A stretch of DNA of 64,000 nt from Sphingomonas sp. (GCF_019746015.1 NZ_JAIESM010000022.1:22765-86764); one strand, 5' to 3'. Shown: positions 17,380 to 24,725, counted from the first letter of the stretch. Notes: a model not told the origin generated them from the sequence alone. Numbers and translations: made by a program.

Positions 17380-17742
17380 TCAATGCGTTAGGTGGCTGCC
17401 GGATGCCAAACCGGCCCCAGTGTTTCCAGAAGGCGGACAATCCGATATCCCCTCGACACTTCCGACGTGATCCTGAAATCCCCCAAGAGCGGGGACCAAT
17501 CCCGCCCTTCCGTAGGCGTCCATGATCTCCCGTCCGGGAAGGGTGGTTCCGAGCAGCAGGTGCAGATAGCGCGCGGCGGTGATCTTGATGTCCGCGTGCC
17601 CGAGCCAGTCCCGGATGCCGAGAAGGTCCTCGGTGTGGCTGGAGGTCGCGCAGGACATGCGCTTTCGGACCAGCCCGTCCCCGCTGGGGACCTGCACATC
17701 CATGTAATAGACACCCGAGCCCGGCTTCTTGTAGAGCCGCAT
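17380..17742 (-). pseudogene. Tyrosine recombinase remnant with internal deletion
   Basis: 120 residues in one frame. The N-terminus (MRLYKKPGSGVYYMDVQVP) looks like the arm-binding start of phage-type integrases; it then jumps directly to a C-terminal integrase segment (DWLGHADIKITAARYLHL) holding the conserved LGH and the terminal Tyr. The central part with the catalytic Arg, Lys and HxxR is missing, so against a usual 300-400 residues about two thirds have gone, apparently in frame near residue 33. The last 40 residues look like read-through into unrelated DNA. It has a good ribosome site (GAGGAGG) and starts 3 nt after the upstream gene's stop. It could still bind att arm sites, but strand exchange is not expected. 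Confidence 0.65.
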
Positions 17743-17745
17743 GGT

Positions 17746-18276
17746 TCAATCCTCCTCGGTTGATTGGTGGGGGTGCCGTCCAGTGGGACGGAACCCCTCC
17801 AGCAGCGCGGAGATGACCGCGCGGCCTTCGCTGGTCAGCCGCAGGTACTTCCGGCGCTGGTCCCTGCGATCGGTCTCTCGGTAGAGCCAGCCGAGGGCCG
17901 CTTGGCGCGACCCCTCGCTGACCTCGTGCTCCTCCAGGAAGACCTTGTACGTCGAGTGGAGAGATCGGTTGATGATCGGCCCGACGGCCTCCTTGATCTC
18001 GGTGTAGGTCTCCGGCTTGCCAGCCATGTCGGCGGCCGCTGCCGCCAGAAAGAACACGGCTTGGGGCAGCGTCATGCGGTCACTCGCGTTCTCCGCCAAC
18101 ACCAGGATCGCCGAAGATAAGTCGTGCAAGCCGCGCACGCGCCTGTAGAGCGCGTTCGCGCTGTCCGGCGGTCTCGCCGCTTCCATACCTTGGCTCGCCT
18201 CCATCGCACGTTCTCCCATTTCCGCCCCTCCTCCCGATACCGGTCCAGTCTCCTCGGGAATAGACTGCCTATTCAT
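17746..18276 (-). CDS. Winged-helix-like DNA-binding protein of the element (MarR-type tail)
   Basis: 176 residues. The last half (HSTYKVFLEEHEVSEGSRQAALGWLYRE ... YLRLTSEGRAVISALLEG, in parts) ends in LRLTSEGRAVISALL, which resembles the wing and closing helix of MarR/PadR-type winged-helix proteins; the N-terminal 25 residues look disordered. I do not recognise the exact family. Ribosome site AGGAGGG lies 10 nt before ATG 18276. It is 3 nt upstream of the recombinase remnant, so it may have been the element's excision or lysogeny control gene. The inverted repeat at 18347-18366, about 70 bp upstream, could be its operator. Confidence 0.6.
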   Translation of the reverse strand: MNRQSIPEETGPVSGGGAEMGERAMEASQGMEAARPPDSANALYRRVRGLHDLSSAILVLAENASDRMTLPQAVFFLAAAAADMAGKPETYTEIKEAVGPIINRSLHSTYKVFLEEHEVSEGSRQAALGWLYRETDRRDQRRKYLRLTSEGRAVISALLEGFRPTGRHPHQSTEED

Positions 18277-18346
18277 CGTTCAGATACCCTCCTATCCGAG
18301 ATAGTCTCTCCACACAATACACCTGCTAACCGGAACTACCCGGCAG

Positions 18347-18366
18347 ACGGAACATAACAGTTCCGT
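18347..18366. promoter_or_regulatory. Inverted repeat upstream of the element's regulator
   Basis: ACGGAAC, six bases, GTTCCGT: perfect 7-bp arms. It lies 71-90 bp upstream of the regulator gene at 18276 and 45 bp after the small ORF that ends at 18411, so it is either an operator or a small terminator. No T-run follows, favouring an operator. Confidence 0.4.
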
Positions 18367-18410
18367 AACTTTGTAGGAAAGTTGTTTCCCCGCCCAGTCG
18401 CCTCGAAAAA

Positions 18411-18620
18411 CTACTGCCTCTTGACAGGCTCTCGCCGAGCCGCGGCGATCGCGTGGAGCAGCGCCCGAGACCGCGCGGCGGCGGCGAGCATCTGGCCCCC
18501 ACGCTCCTCGGAGGGGGCGGTGGGGGCGCCGCTTTCCATGCGCGAGGCGTGGAAAGCCAGGGCGTTCTCGATCGCGGCAAGCTGCCCTTCCGAGAGCAGC
18601 AGGGTAAACATCTGGTCCAT
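18411..18620 (-). CDS. Small hypothetical protein of the element
   Basis: 69 residues, predicted mostly helical (LLLSEGQLAAIENALAFHAS), no recognised domain. Support for a real gene is a well-placed AAGGAGC ribosome site before ATG 18620 and its position in a close series with the genes on either side. The mix of helix and Ala/Arg-rich tail is common in small phage or island proteins. Function unknown. Confidence 0.5.
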   Translation of the reverse strand: MDQMFTLLLSEGQLAAIENALAFHASRMESGAPTAPSEERGGQMLAAAARSRALLHAIAAARREPVKRQ

Positions 18621-18629
18621 GCCAGCTCC

Positions 18630-18773
18630 TTAACCGATCGTCAGCCCATCCACCAGGATGCCGTCGATAATCAGCGAGGCGCAGCGATGATCGACCGCCT
18701 CGGTGGCCCTGCGGTGCGCCTCATTGATCCGCCGGGCGCGGGCGGTGAGGATGGGAACAGCTAAAGCGTTCAT
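18630..18773 (-). CDS. Very small hypothetical protein of the element (47 aa)
   Basis: ATG 18771-18773 to TAA 18630-18632. The protein starts MNALAVPILTARARRINEAH and ends GILVDGLTIG. GGGAGAAG lies 4 nt before the start, and the stop is 9 nt before the next ATG, whose ribosome site directly follows it; this spacing supports coupled translation. No family recognised. It is probably the first gene of the element's minus-strand transcript. Confidence 0.45.
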   Translation of the reverse strand: MNALAVPILTARARRINEAHRRATEAVDHRCASLIIDGILVDGLTIG

Positions 18774-18776
18774 CTG

Positions 18777-18983
18777 CTTCTCCCGATGTAATGCACTGAA
18801 GGGATCACCCCCGCCACGAGTGCCGGCTAATCGGCCTCGTCAACTCACAGCTTGGCACCACGATCCGCCAAACGGAAATACAGTGCCCCAAGAGTGCAGC
18901 CTACGGCCCACTACGGGAGTGACAGCGGCACCCCTAAGAGTGCCAAGAAAAAACCAAAGATTTTCTGGGGGTTTATCCGGTTT
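18777..18983. promoter_or_regulatory. Gene-free stretch with repeated GAGTGC-like motifs
   Basis: Between the small ORF and the tRNA. GAGTGC occurs at 18818, 18892 and 18938, with GAGTGA at 18917; GGCAC (18927-18931) and GTGCC (18940-18944) form an inverted pair. Clustered short repeats next to an attachment site are what integrase arm sites look like, but promoter or operator use is equally possible. Confidence 0.35.
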
Positions 18984-19003
18984 CGGTGGTGGAGCTGAGG
19001 GGA
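18984..19003 (+). other. Putative attachment site, tRNA-proximal copy
   Basis: Second copy of the 20-bp repeat (one mismatch to 17345-17364). Bases 18987-19003 are the 3' end of tRNA-Ala on the minus strand, including the encoded CCA. Integration here keeps the tRNA intact. Confidence 0.7.
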
Positions 19004-19062
19004 ATCGAACCCCTGACCTCTGCAGTGCGATTGCAGCGCTCTCCCATCTGAGCTACAGCCCC
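18987..19062 (-). tRNA. tRNA-Ala (anticodon CGC)
   Basis: 76 nt read on the minus strand: acceptor GGGGCTG at the 5' end, D-arm GCTCAGATGGGAGAGC, anticodon stem CTGCA/TGCAG with loop ATCGCAC (anticodon CGC, decoding GCG), T-arm AGGGGTTCGATTCCCCT and encoded CCA. All stems pair. GCG is a heavily used alanine codon in this GC-rich genome. The 3' end served as insertion target of the element downstream. Confidence 0.95.
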
Positions 19063-19219
19063 GCTACCGGAAGCGACGCCATTAGCGGCAGTTGCAGGCC
19101 GATGCAACATCCCCGCCGCCTGCCACGCTTCATTGCCGGTGCCCATTGCCGCGCGTGCAGTTTCGCGTTGCAATCGCCCCGTTTTGCCGCAACTGTGCGG
19201 CCAAATTCAAAAGGAGAGT

Positions 19220-20215
19220 ATGGTCGTGCCCCAAGCCTGGACCCTTAAAACCCGTCCCTTCGGTACGCCGACGCATGACAATTTCGAGCTGGTCGACGTG
19301 CTCGGCGGCGCGCTTGAGCCCGGCCAGGTGCGCATCGCCAATCGCTGGCTGTCGGTCGACCCCTATATGCGCGGCCGGATGAACGACGTGAAAAGCTATA
19401 CCCCGCCCTTCGCGCTGGGTGAGCCGATGCAGGGCGGCGCGGTTGGCGAAGTGGTGGAAAGCACCGATCCGTCGGTCTCGGTCGGCGATCTGGTGATGCA
19501 CATGGCCGGCTGGCGTGACGAGGCGGTGGTGCCGGCCGGGCATGTGCAGAAGCTGCCCGATCTGCCGGTGGAGCCGCAGGCCTATCTCGGCCAGCTCGGC
19601 ATGCCGGGGATGACCGCCTATTTCGGGCTGCTCGACGTCGCCGCCGCCAAGGAAGGCGACACCGTGTTCGTTTCGGCCGCCGCCGGTGCGGTCGGCTCGA
19701 CCGTGGTGCAGATCGCCAAGGCCAAGGGGATGACGGTGATCGGCTCGGCCGGCGGCGCCGACAAATGCGCCTGGGTCAAGTCGCTCGGCGCGGACGCGGT
19801 GATCGACTACAAGGCCGAAGGCTCGCTGGTGAAGGCGCTGGCGGCCGCCGCGCCGAAGGGGATCGACGTCTATTTCGACAATGTCGGCGCCGATCATTTC
19901 GACGCCGCGCTGGCGGTGGCCAATGAGCGCGCGCGCTTTGCGATCTGCGGCATGATCGACATCTATAATGACGGCAAGCCGACCGAGCTGCGCTATCTGG
20001 CGCGGGTGATCGGCGCGCGCCTGTCGATCAAGGGTTTCATCGTCAGCGACTATATGGCGCGGGCCGGCGAATTCTATCGCGACATGGCCGGCTGGCTGCA
20101 GAGCGGCCAGCTGGTGCGCGAGGAAACCGTGTTCGACGGGCTGGCGGCCATGCCCGACGCGTTCCTCGGCCTGTTCAGCGGCAGCAACAAGGGCAAGATG
20201 CTCGTCCGGGTGTGA
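19220..20215 (+). CDS. NADP-dependent oxidoreductase, zinc-free MDR family (CurA/LTB4DH-like)
   Basis: 331 residues from ATG 19220, which has AAGGAGAG just before it; the frame is open further upstream but without a ribosome site. The N-terminal GroES-like fold (RWLSVDPYMRGRMND) and the Rossmann part with AAAGAVGSTVVQIAKAKG place it with leukotriene B4 12-hydroxydehydrogenase/curcumin-reductase-type enzymes, which reduce alpha,beta-unsaturated ketones or aldehydes with NADPH. No zinc-binding cysteines are seen. YFDNVGADHFDAAL is typical of the family. It stands alone after the tRNA; the physiological substrate is unknown, detoxification of reactive enals being the usual guess. Confidence 0.88.
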   Translation: MVVPQAWTLKTRPFGTPTHDNFELVDVLGGALEPGQVRIANRWLSVDPYMRGRMNDVKSYTPPFALGEPMQGGAVGEVVESTDPSVSVGDLVMHMAGWRDEAVVPAGHVQKLPDLPVEPQAYLGQLGMPGMTAYFGLLDVAAAKEGDTVFVSAAAGAVGSTVVQIAKAKGMTVIGSAGGADKCAWVKSLGADAVIDYKAEGSLVKALAAAAPKGIDVYFDNVGADHFDAALAVANERARFAICGMIDIYNDGKPTELRYLARVIGARLSIKGFIVSDYMARAGEFYRDMAGWLQSGQLVREETVFDGLAAMPDAFLGLFSGSNKGKMLVRV

Positions 20216-20264
20216 CGCGGGCCGGGCGGCAGGCCGTGGTCAAGTAAGGATTGCCGCCGAACCA

Positions 20265-20370
20265 AGCCCCTCCCCTTCAGGGGAGGGGGTGGGGTGGGGC
20301 CTGTCAACCAACGTCGCGCCTTTCAGACAGGCCCCTCCTCCCAACCTCCTCCCCTGAAGGGGAGGAGGAG
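20265..20370. repeat. Palindromic intergenic repeat, family B copy 1
   Basis: Left arm 20265-20304 contains CCTCCCCTTCAGGGGAGG, right arm 20325-20370 contains CCTCCCCTGAAGGGGAGG. Both arms are self-palindromic and complementary to each other (GGCCTGTC against GACAGGCC), so a long hairpin can form. It lies between convergent genes. Related copies: 35551-35685, 48483-48615, 51598-51702. Confidence 0.8.
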
Positions 20371-20459
20371 TGCCTTCCTGCCCCGTTGTTACAGGGCGCG
20401 CGCCGAATTGGCCCCGTTCCGGCCGCGCTCATCATCGAGCGCCATCCGGCTGGGGAACA

Positions 20460-21383
20460 TCACTGATCGATGCTGCCCGAAAACGTGTCGCATCTGGCGG
20501 GGTCGCCGGTTTCCAGGCCGCGCTTCAGCCATGCCATGCGTTCGGCGCTGGTGCCGTGGGTGAAGCTGTCGGGCACCACGCGCCCCTGCGCTTCCTTTTG
20601 CAGCGTGTCGTCGCCGATCGCCTGCGCCGCGCGCATGCCTTCCTCGATATCGCCGGGGTCGAGCCGGGCGCGGTTCTGCGCGCCCCAGACGCCGGCATAG
20701 CAATCCGCCTGCAACTCCAGCCGCACTGACAGCTGGTTGCCCTGCACGCGGCCCACCCGCTGCATCTCGCGCTGCACCCGCGCGGAGGTGCCGAGCAGGT
20801 TCTGGATATGGTGGCCGAATTCATGCGCGATCACGTAATTGCGGGCAAAGTCGCCGCCCGCGCCGAACCGCGTCGACAGTTCGTTGAAGAAGCTGGTGTC
20901 TAGATAGATGCCCTGATCGGCCGGGCAGTAGAACGGCCCCATCGCCGCCTGCGCCTCGCCACAGCCGGAGCGCCCCTCACCGCCATAGAATTGCAGCATC
21001 GGCGGGTCGTATTGCGCGCCGGCTTGCGCGAACAGCGCGCGCCAGGTGCGGTTGGCCGAGCTGAACGCGTCGCACGCTTCCTTGCTGGCGGCATCGACGC
21101 GGCAGGCCGTGGCGGCGGCACCCGTGCCGGCCGCCGGGGGCGCGCCGATCCGCCCGGGCGCCACGCTACCTGGCCCCATCAGCCCCTGCAGCCCGCCGCC
21201 GAAGAAGAACAGCACCGCCAGCAGCACTGCCACCCCGCCACAGCCAAAGCGGCTCATCACCAGCGGCAACAGGCTGAAGATCAGCCCGCCGCCGCCGCCG
21301 CCCAGCGAAAAGCCGCCGCCGCCAAAGCTCTGGCCGCGCTGGTCGCCCACTTCGATATTGTCGTCGAAATCGTCGAGCCGCAT
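20460..21383 (-). CDS. Neutral zinc metallopeptidase (YpfJ/KPN_01571 family)
   Basis: 307 residues. The N-terminus has a basic-acidic start, a glycine-rich run (about residues 17-35) and one membrane helix (VAVLLAVLFFFGGG), followed by an exported domain. HEFGHH (HExxH zinc motif) in the stretch VIAHEFGHHIQNLLG, with ELQADCYAGVW downstream providing a likely third ligand and a conserved cysteine, identifies the family. It is probably anchored in the inner membrane facing the periplasm. Biological role in bacteria is poorly known. It diverges from the patatin gene 129 bp away. Confidence 0.88.
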   Translation of the reverse strand: MRLDDFDDNIEVGDQRGQSFGGGGFSLGGGGGGLIFSLLPLVMSRFGCGGVAVLLAVLFFFGGGLQGLMGPGSVAPGRIGAPPAAGTGAAATACRVDAASKEACDAFSSANRTWRALFAQAGAQYDPPMLQFYGGEGRSGCGEAQAAMGPFYCPADQGIYLDTSFFNELSTRFGAGGDFARNYVIAHEFGHHIQNLLGTSARVQREMQRVGRVQGNQLSVRLELQADCYAGVWGAQNRARLDPGDIEEGMRAAQAIGDDTLQKEAQGRVVPDSFTHGTSAERMAWLKRGLETGDPARCDTFSGSIDQ

Positions 21384-21512
21384 GGGTCATCTCGCGCTTG
21401 ATGCCCGTCTTTCTTGGGCCAAGCGGCGGGACGAGGCAAGCCTGCGCCGCCGTCATCGATCTGCCATCAAACGGGCGTTGCTTGCCAGTGCTTTAGGGCG
21501 CATGAAGCCGCC

Positions 21513-22682
21513 ATGGCCGATCAAGACTCATTGCCCCGGCGTCGCCGGGCGAAGGCGATGCCGCTGCCGGAGCAGGTCGCGCTGGTGCTGCAGGGCGGCG
21601 GCGCGCTGGGCAGCTATCAGGCCGGCGTGATCGAGGGGCTGGCCGAGGCCGGCATCGATGTCGACTGGGTCGCCGGCATTTCGATCGGCGCGATCAACGC
21701 CGCGATCGTCGCCGGCAACCCGCCCGAGCGGCGCGTGGAGCGGCTGCACCAATTCTGGGACAAGGTGACCAGCGCGCTGCCCGCCTATCTGATGTTTCCC
21801 GATGAACAGCTGCGCGCGCTCGCGCATCAATGGTCGGCGGGCTATGTGCTGATGGCCGGGGTGCCCGGCTTTTTCGAGCCGCGCGGCTGGCCGCCGCAAT
21901 TTGCACCACCGGGCAGCGAGGCCGCGCTCAGCTATTATGACACGCGGCCGCTGCGCGAGACGCTGGACGCGCTGATTGACTGGGACCGGGTGAATGACGG
22001 CCCGGTCCGCCTGTCGGTGGGTGCGGTCAATCTGGAAAGCGGCAATTTCCGCTATTTCGACACCACCACCGACCGGATCGACGCGCGCCACATCATGGCA
22101 TCGGGTGCGTTGCCGCCGGGCCTGCCACCCGTTGATATCGATGGCTGCCTGTGGTGGGACGGCGGGCTGGTGTCGAACACGCCCTTGAGCCATGTGCTGG
22201 AAAACCAGACCCATGCGATGCTGGCGTTTCAGGTCGATCTGTTCCCCGCCGCGGCCAAGCGCCCGCGCACGATGGCCGATGTCGAGGCGCGGGTGAAGGA
22301 AATCCGTTTCTCCAGCCGCACCCGGCTGGTGTCCGACCAGGCGATCCATGCGCGGCAGGAGCATGAAGCGGTACGCAAGCTGCTCGCCAAGCTGCCGCCC
22401 GAGCTGCGCCATCACGCCTATGTCGACCGGCTGGCCGAAATGGTGGAGGACAAGCCGCTCAACATCGTCCAGCTCATTCACCGGGCCAAAAGCTGGGAGA
22501 GCGACGCGCGCGACTATGAATTTTCCGCGATGACGATGCGCGAGCACTGGGCCGCCGGCTATCAGGCGATCGAGGCCGCGATGGCCAATGCCGAGGTGCT
22601 GGCCCAGAATATCCTGACCGGGGCCAGCGCTGCCTTCGACATCTGCAGCCACAACCCGGATCATCCCGGCTGCAAGGAGTAA
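21513..22682 (+). CDS. Patatin-like phospholipase (DUF3734-containing)
   Basis: 389 residues from ATG 21513, chosen because the homologous part begins there; the upstream open frame lacks typical content. Patatin features: oxyanion-hole LQGGGALGSYQAG (26-38), nucleophile Ser57 in GISIGA, and the catalytic Asp216 in WWDGGLVSN. The C-terminal 120 residues (AKSWESDARDYEFSAMTMREHW) correspond to the DUF3734 extension. It acts as a lipid acyl hydrolase or PHB-granule-associated hydrolase. The gene lies 4 nt upstream of the 3-hydroxybutyrate dehydrogenase gene, a pairing common in proteobacteria that suggests a role in PHB or membrane-lipid turnover (inferred). Confidence 0.85.
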   Translation: MADQDSLPRRRRAKAMPLPEQVALVLQGGGALGSYQAGVIEGLAEAGIDVDWVAGISIGAINAAIVAGNPPERRVERLHQFWDKVTSALPAYLMFPDEQLRALAHQWSAGYVLMAGVPGFFEPRGWPPQFAPPGSEAALSYYDTRPLRETLDALIDWDRVNDGPVRLSVGAVNLESGNFRYFDTTTDRIDARHIMASGALPPGLPPVDIDGCLWWDGGLVSNTPLSHVLENQTHAMLAFQVDLFPAAAKRPRTMADVEARVKEIRFSSRTRLVSDQAIHARQEHEAVRKLLAKLPPELRHHAYVDRLAEMVEDKPLNIVQLIHRAKSWESDARDYEFSAMTMREHWAAGYQAIEAAMANAEVLAQNILTGASAAFDICSHNPDHPGCKE

Positions 22683-22686
22683 GTGC

Positions 22687-23472
22687 ATGTTCCTGAAAGG
22701 CAAGGCAGCGATCGTTACCGGCTCGACCTCCGGCATCGGGCTTGAAGTGGCCAAGGCGCTGGCGGGCGCCGGCGCGAGCGTGATGATCAACGGCTTTGGC
22801 GATGCCGCCGCGATCGAGGCGGAGCGCGCCAATCTGGCCACGATCAGCGGCGCCGGCGCGCTTTATGACGCGGCCGACATGAGCAAGCCCGACCAGATTA
22901 CGGCCATGGCGGCACGTGCGGCGGCCGAATTCGGCTCGGTCGACATCATCGTCAACAATGCCGGCATCCAGCATGTCAGCCCGATCGAGGAGTTTCCGCC
23001 CGAAAAGTTCGAGGCGATCATGGCGATCAACCTGGCCGCGCCCTGGTATCTGTGCCGCGCGGCGGTGCCGGGGATGAAGGCGCGCAACTGGGGGCGAATC
23101 ATCTCCACCGCGTCCGCCCATTCGCTGGTCGCCAGCCCCAACAAGTCGGCCTATGTGATGGCCAAGCACGGCATCGCCGGGATGACCAAGACGCTGGCGC
23201 TGGAAACCGCGACCTTTGGCATCACAGTCAACGCGATCAGCCCGGGCTATGTGTGGACGCCGCTGGTCGAGCAGCAGATCCCCGACACGATGAAGACGCG
23301 CAACATGACGCGCGACCAGGTGATCAACGACGTGCTCCTCCACGCCCAGCCGACCAAGCAGTTCGTGACGGCGGGGCAGGTCGCCTCGCTCGCGCTCTAT
23401 CTATGCGGAGACGATGCCGCCCAGATCACCGGCGCCAATCTGACGATCGATGGCGGCTGGACGGCGGCTTAG
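22687..23472 (+). CDS. bdhA: 3-hydroxybutyrate dehydrogenase
   Basis: 261 residues, SDR family. TGSTSGIG (11-18) binds NAD; NNAG (90-93) and the Tyr156-x3-Lys160 pair in SAYVMAKHG form the active site. Residues AINLAAPW and KSAYVMAKHGIAGMTKT and the C-terminal GANLTIDGGWTAA fit D-3-hydroxybutyrate dehydrogenases closely. It oxidises 3-hydroxybutyrate to acetoacetate, the step after PHB depolymerisation. It follows the patatin gene with AAGGAGTAAGTG as ribosome site, and its end overlaps the next gene by 23 bp. Confidence 0.9.
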   Translation: MFLKGKAAIVTGSTSGIGLEVAKALAGAGASVMINGFGDAAAIEAERANLATISGAGALYDAADMSKPDQITAMAARAAAEFGSVDIIVNNAGIQHVSPIEEFPPEKFEAIMAINLAAPWYLCRAAVPGMKARNWGRIISTASAHSLVASPNKSAYVMAKHGIAGMTKTLALETATFGITVNAISPGYVWTPLVEQQIPDTMKTRNMTRDQVINDVLLHAQPTKQFVTAGQVASLALYLCGDDAAQITGANLTIDGGWTAA

Positions 23473-24061
23473 GCGCGCGGCACTCGCGCTGCTGATCGCG
23501 GCGCCGCTGGTCGCCGCGCAGGAGCCGACCCGCTGGGAGCAGGTGATCACCCCCGCAGACCGCGAGCGACTGCGCGGCAGCCGCGACGCCTGGATTGCCG
23601 GGCTCGACCGCGCCCGCCGCGCCGCCCCGGCGGCGATTGCCGAGGGCGGCGAGCTGTTCGACCCCGACCATGCCTATTCCGACGGCGCGATGCCGCCGGC
23701 CGGCGACTATCGCTGCCGCGTGTTCAAGCTGGGCGCGAAAGGCACGGCGATGGCCGACTTTACCGCCTATCCCGACTTTGCCTGCCGGCTGGAGGCGAGG
23801 GGCGTCCTGCGCGACTTCGAGAAGCTGGGCGGGCAGCAGCGCCCGGTCGGCCGGCTCTATCCGCGCGATGCGGCGCGGGCGATCTTCCTCGGCACGCTGG
23901 CGCTGGAGAGCGAGGAAAAGGCCACCCGCTATGGCCGCGACGCTCGGCGCGACCTGGTCGGGTTCATCGAACGGATCGGCGAGGCGCGCTGGCGGCTGGT
24001 GCTGCCGCGCCCGGGGTTCGAATCGATCATCGACGTGATCGAGCTGGTGCCCGTGAATTGA
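23450..24061 (+). CDS. Exported DUF4893-type protein
   Basis: 203 residues. The ATG lies within the last codons of bdhA. A short signal peptide (RRLRRAALALLIAAPLVAAQ) is followed by about 180 residues with PTRWEQVITPADRERLRGSR and the motif GDYRCRVFKLG, which I recognise from proteins annotated as DUF4893 in sphingomonads. Two cysteines (in YRCRV and FACRLE) could form a disulfide. Export to the periplasm is likely; the function is unknown. Overlap with bdhA suggests co-expression but not necessarily a related role. Confidence 0.75.
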   Translation: MAAGRRLRRAALALLIAAPLVAAQEPTRWEQVITPADRERLRGSRDAWIAGLDRARRAAPAAIAEGGELFDPDHAYSDGAMPPAGDYRCRVFKLGAKGTAMADFTAYPDFACRLEARGVLRDFEKLGGQQRPVGRLYPRDAARAIFLGTLALESEEKATRYGRDARRDLVGFIERIGEARWRLVLPRPGFESIIDVIELVPVN

Positions 24062-24076
24062 GCACGCCACCCCGTT

Positions 24077-24088
24077 CTGTTATAACAG
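24077..24088. promoter_or_regulatory. Palindromic operator candidate of the toxin-antitoxin operon
   Basis: CTGTTATAACAG is a perfect 12-bp palindrome 4 nt before the antitoxin ATG. Such sites next to the start are typical for antitoxin-bound autoregulation. It also holds TATAAC, a possible -10 box, though a -10 this close to the ATG would imply a leaderless mRNA. Confidence 0.5.
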
Positions 24089-24092
24089 GCGT

Positions 24093-24320
24093 ATGAACAA
24101 GCCGCTCAAGCTGATCCGCATCGGCAATTCGACCGGTGTCATCCTGCCCCGCGAAGTCCTGGCGCATCTGAAGGTCGCACAAGGGGAGGAGTTGAGCGTC
24201 ACCAGCACCGCCGGCGGGATCGAACTGCGGCGGTGCGAGGCGGATTTCGAGGAACAGATGCGCGTTGCGCGCGAGGTGATGGCGCGCCGTCGCGCGGCCC
24301 TGCATGAACTGGCCAAGTGA
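24093..24320 (+). CDS. AbrB/MazE-type antitoxin
   Basis: 75 residues. The first 45 form a swapped-hairpin AbrB fold (LKLIRIGNSTGVILPREVLAHL, KVAQGEELSV), as in MazE antitoxins; the last 30 are a charged helix likely to wrap the toxin. It binds its own promoter and neutralises the Doc-like protein encoded next (GTGA overlap). Upstream, CGTTCTGTTATAACAGGCG (24073-24091) carries an imperfect palindrome (CTGTTATAACAG, a perfect 12-bp core at 24077-24088), a good candidate operator and -10-like region for autoregulation. Confidence 0.8.
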   Translation: MNKPLKLIRIGNSTGVILPREVLAHLKVAQGEELSVTSTAGGIELRRCEADFEEQMRVAREVMARRRAALHELAK

Positions 24321-24703
24321 GCGACTGGATTTGGGTCGGGATCGAGGTCGCGCTCGCCGCGCATGAGGAGCAGGTGGCCGAACATGGCGGCGCGCGGGGC
24401 CTTCGCGACCGGGCCATGCTTGAAAGCGCGATGGCGCGTCCGGCCAATCTGGTGGCCTATGGCGCGCCCGACATTGCCGACCTTGCCGCCGCCTATGCCT
24501 TTGGCATTGCCCGCAACCATCCCTTTGTCGACGGCAACAAGCGGATCGCGGCGGTGGTGAGCGAAACCTTCCTGATGCTCAACGGCTACCGGCTCACCTG
24601 CGGCGATGCGGAACTCGTCGTGGCGTTTCTGGGTCTGGCCGCCGGCGATTTCACCCCGGACGATCTTGCCGCCTGGTTTCGTGGCCATATCGTGCCGCGC
24701 TGA
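24317..24703 (+). CDS. doc: Doc-family (death-on-curing) toxin
   Basis: 128 residues from GTG 24317, overlapping the antitoxin stop. The central Fic/Doc motif reads HPFVDGNKRIA (about residues 73-83). Doc proteins have HxFx(D/N)ANKR and phosphorylate EF-Tu, whereas classical Fic enzymes have HxFxxGNGR and transfer AMP; this one has GNKR, close to Doc. N-terminal VGIEVALAAHEEQVAEHGGARGLRDRAMLESAM is the standard Doc start (LRDRGLLESAL type). Likely role: growth arrest when the labile antitoxin is degraded. The antitoxin is AbrB-like where P1 doc is paired with Phd. Stop at 24701-24703, convergent with isocitrate lyase. Confidence 0.88.
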   Translation: MSDWIWVGIEVALAAHEEQVAEHGGARGLRDRAMLESAMARPANLVAYGAPDIADLAAAYAFGIARNHPFVDGNKRIAAVVSETFLMLNGYRLTCGDAELVVAFLGLAAGDFTPDDLAAWFRGHIVPR

Positions 24704-24725
24704 GCAGCGGCTGGCCACAAAGGAA

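Larger units (their letters stand above)
17345..19003. mobile_element. Degenerate integrated element at the tRNA-Ala 3' end
   Basis: About 1.66 kb bounded by a 20-bp direct repeat with one mismatch (17345-17364 and 18984-19003). The right copy covers the 3' terminal bases of tRNA-Ala. Inside are a shortened tyrosine recombinase, a winged-helix-like gene and two small ORFs, all on the minus strand. Codon use and base composition are visibly less GC-rich than the flanks (for example 18290-18390). This is the layout of a phage or island integrated at a tRNA that has since lost nearly all cargo. Whether it can still excise is doubtful because the recombinase lacks its catalytic core. Confidence 0.75.

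Noticed and set aside
17252..17749. Alternative 165-codon minus-strand frame over the recombinase remnant
   Set aside because: It lacks integrase motifs; the frame at 17380-17742 carries them and has the ribosome site.
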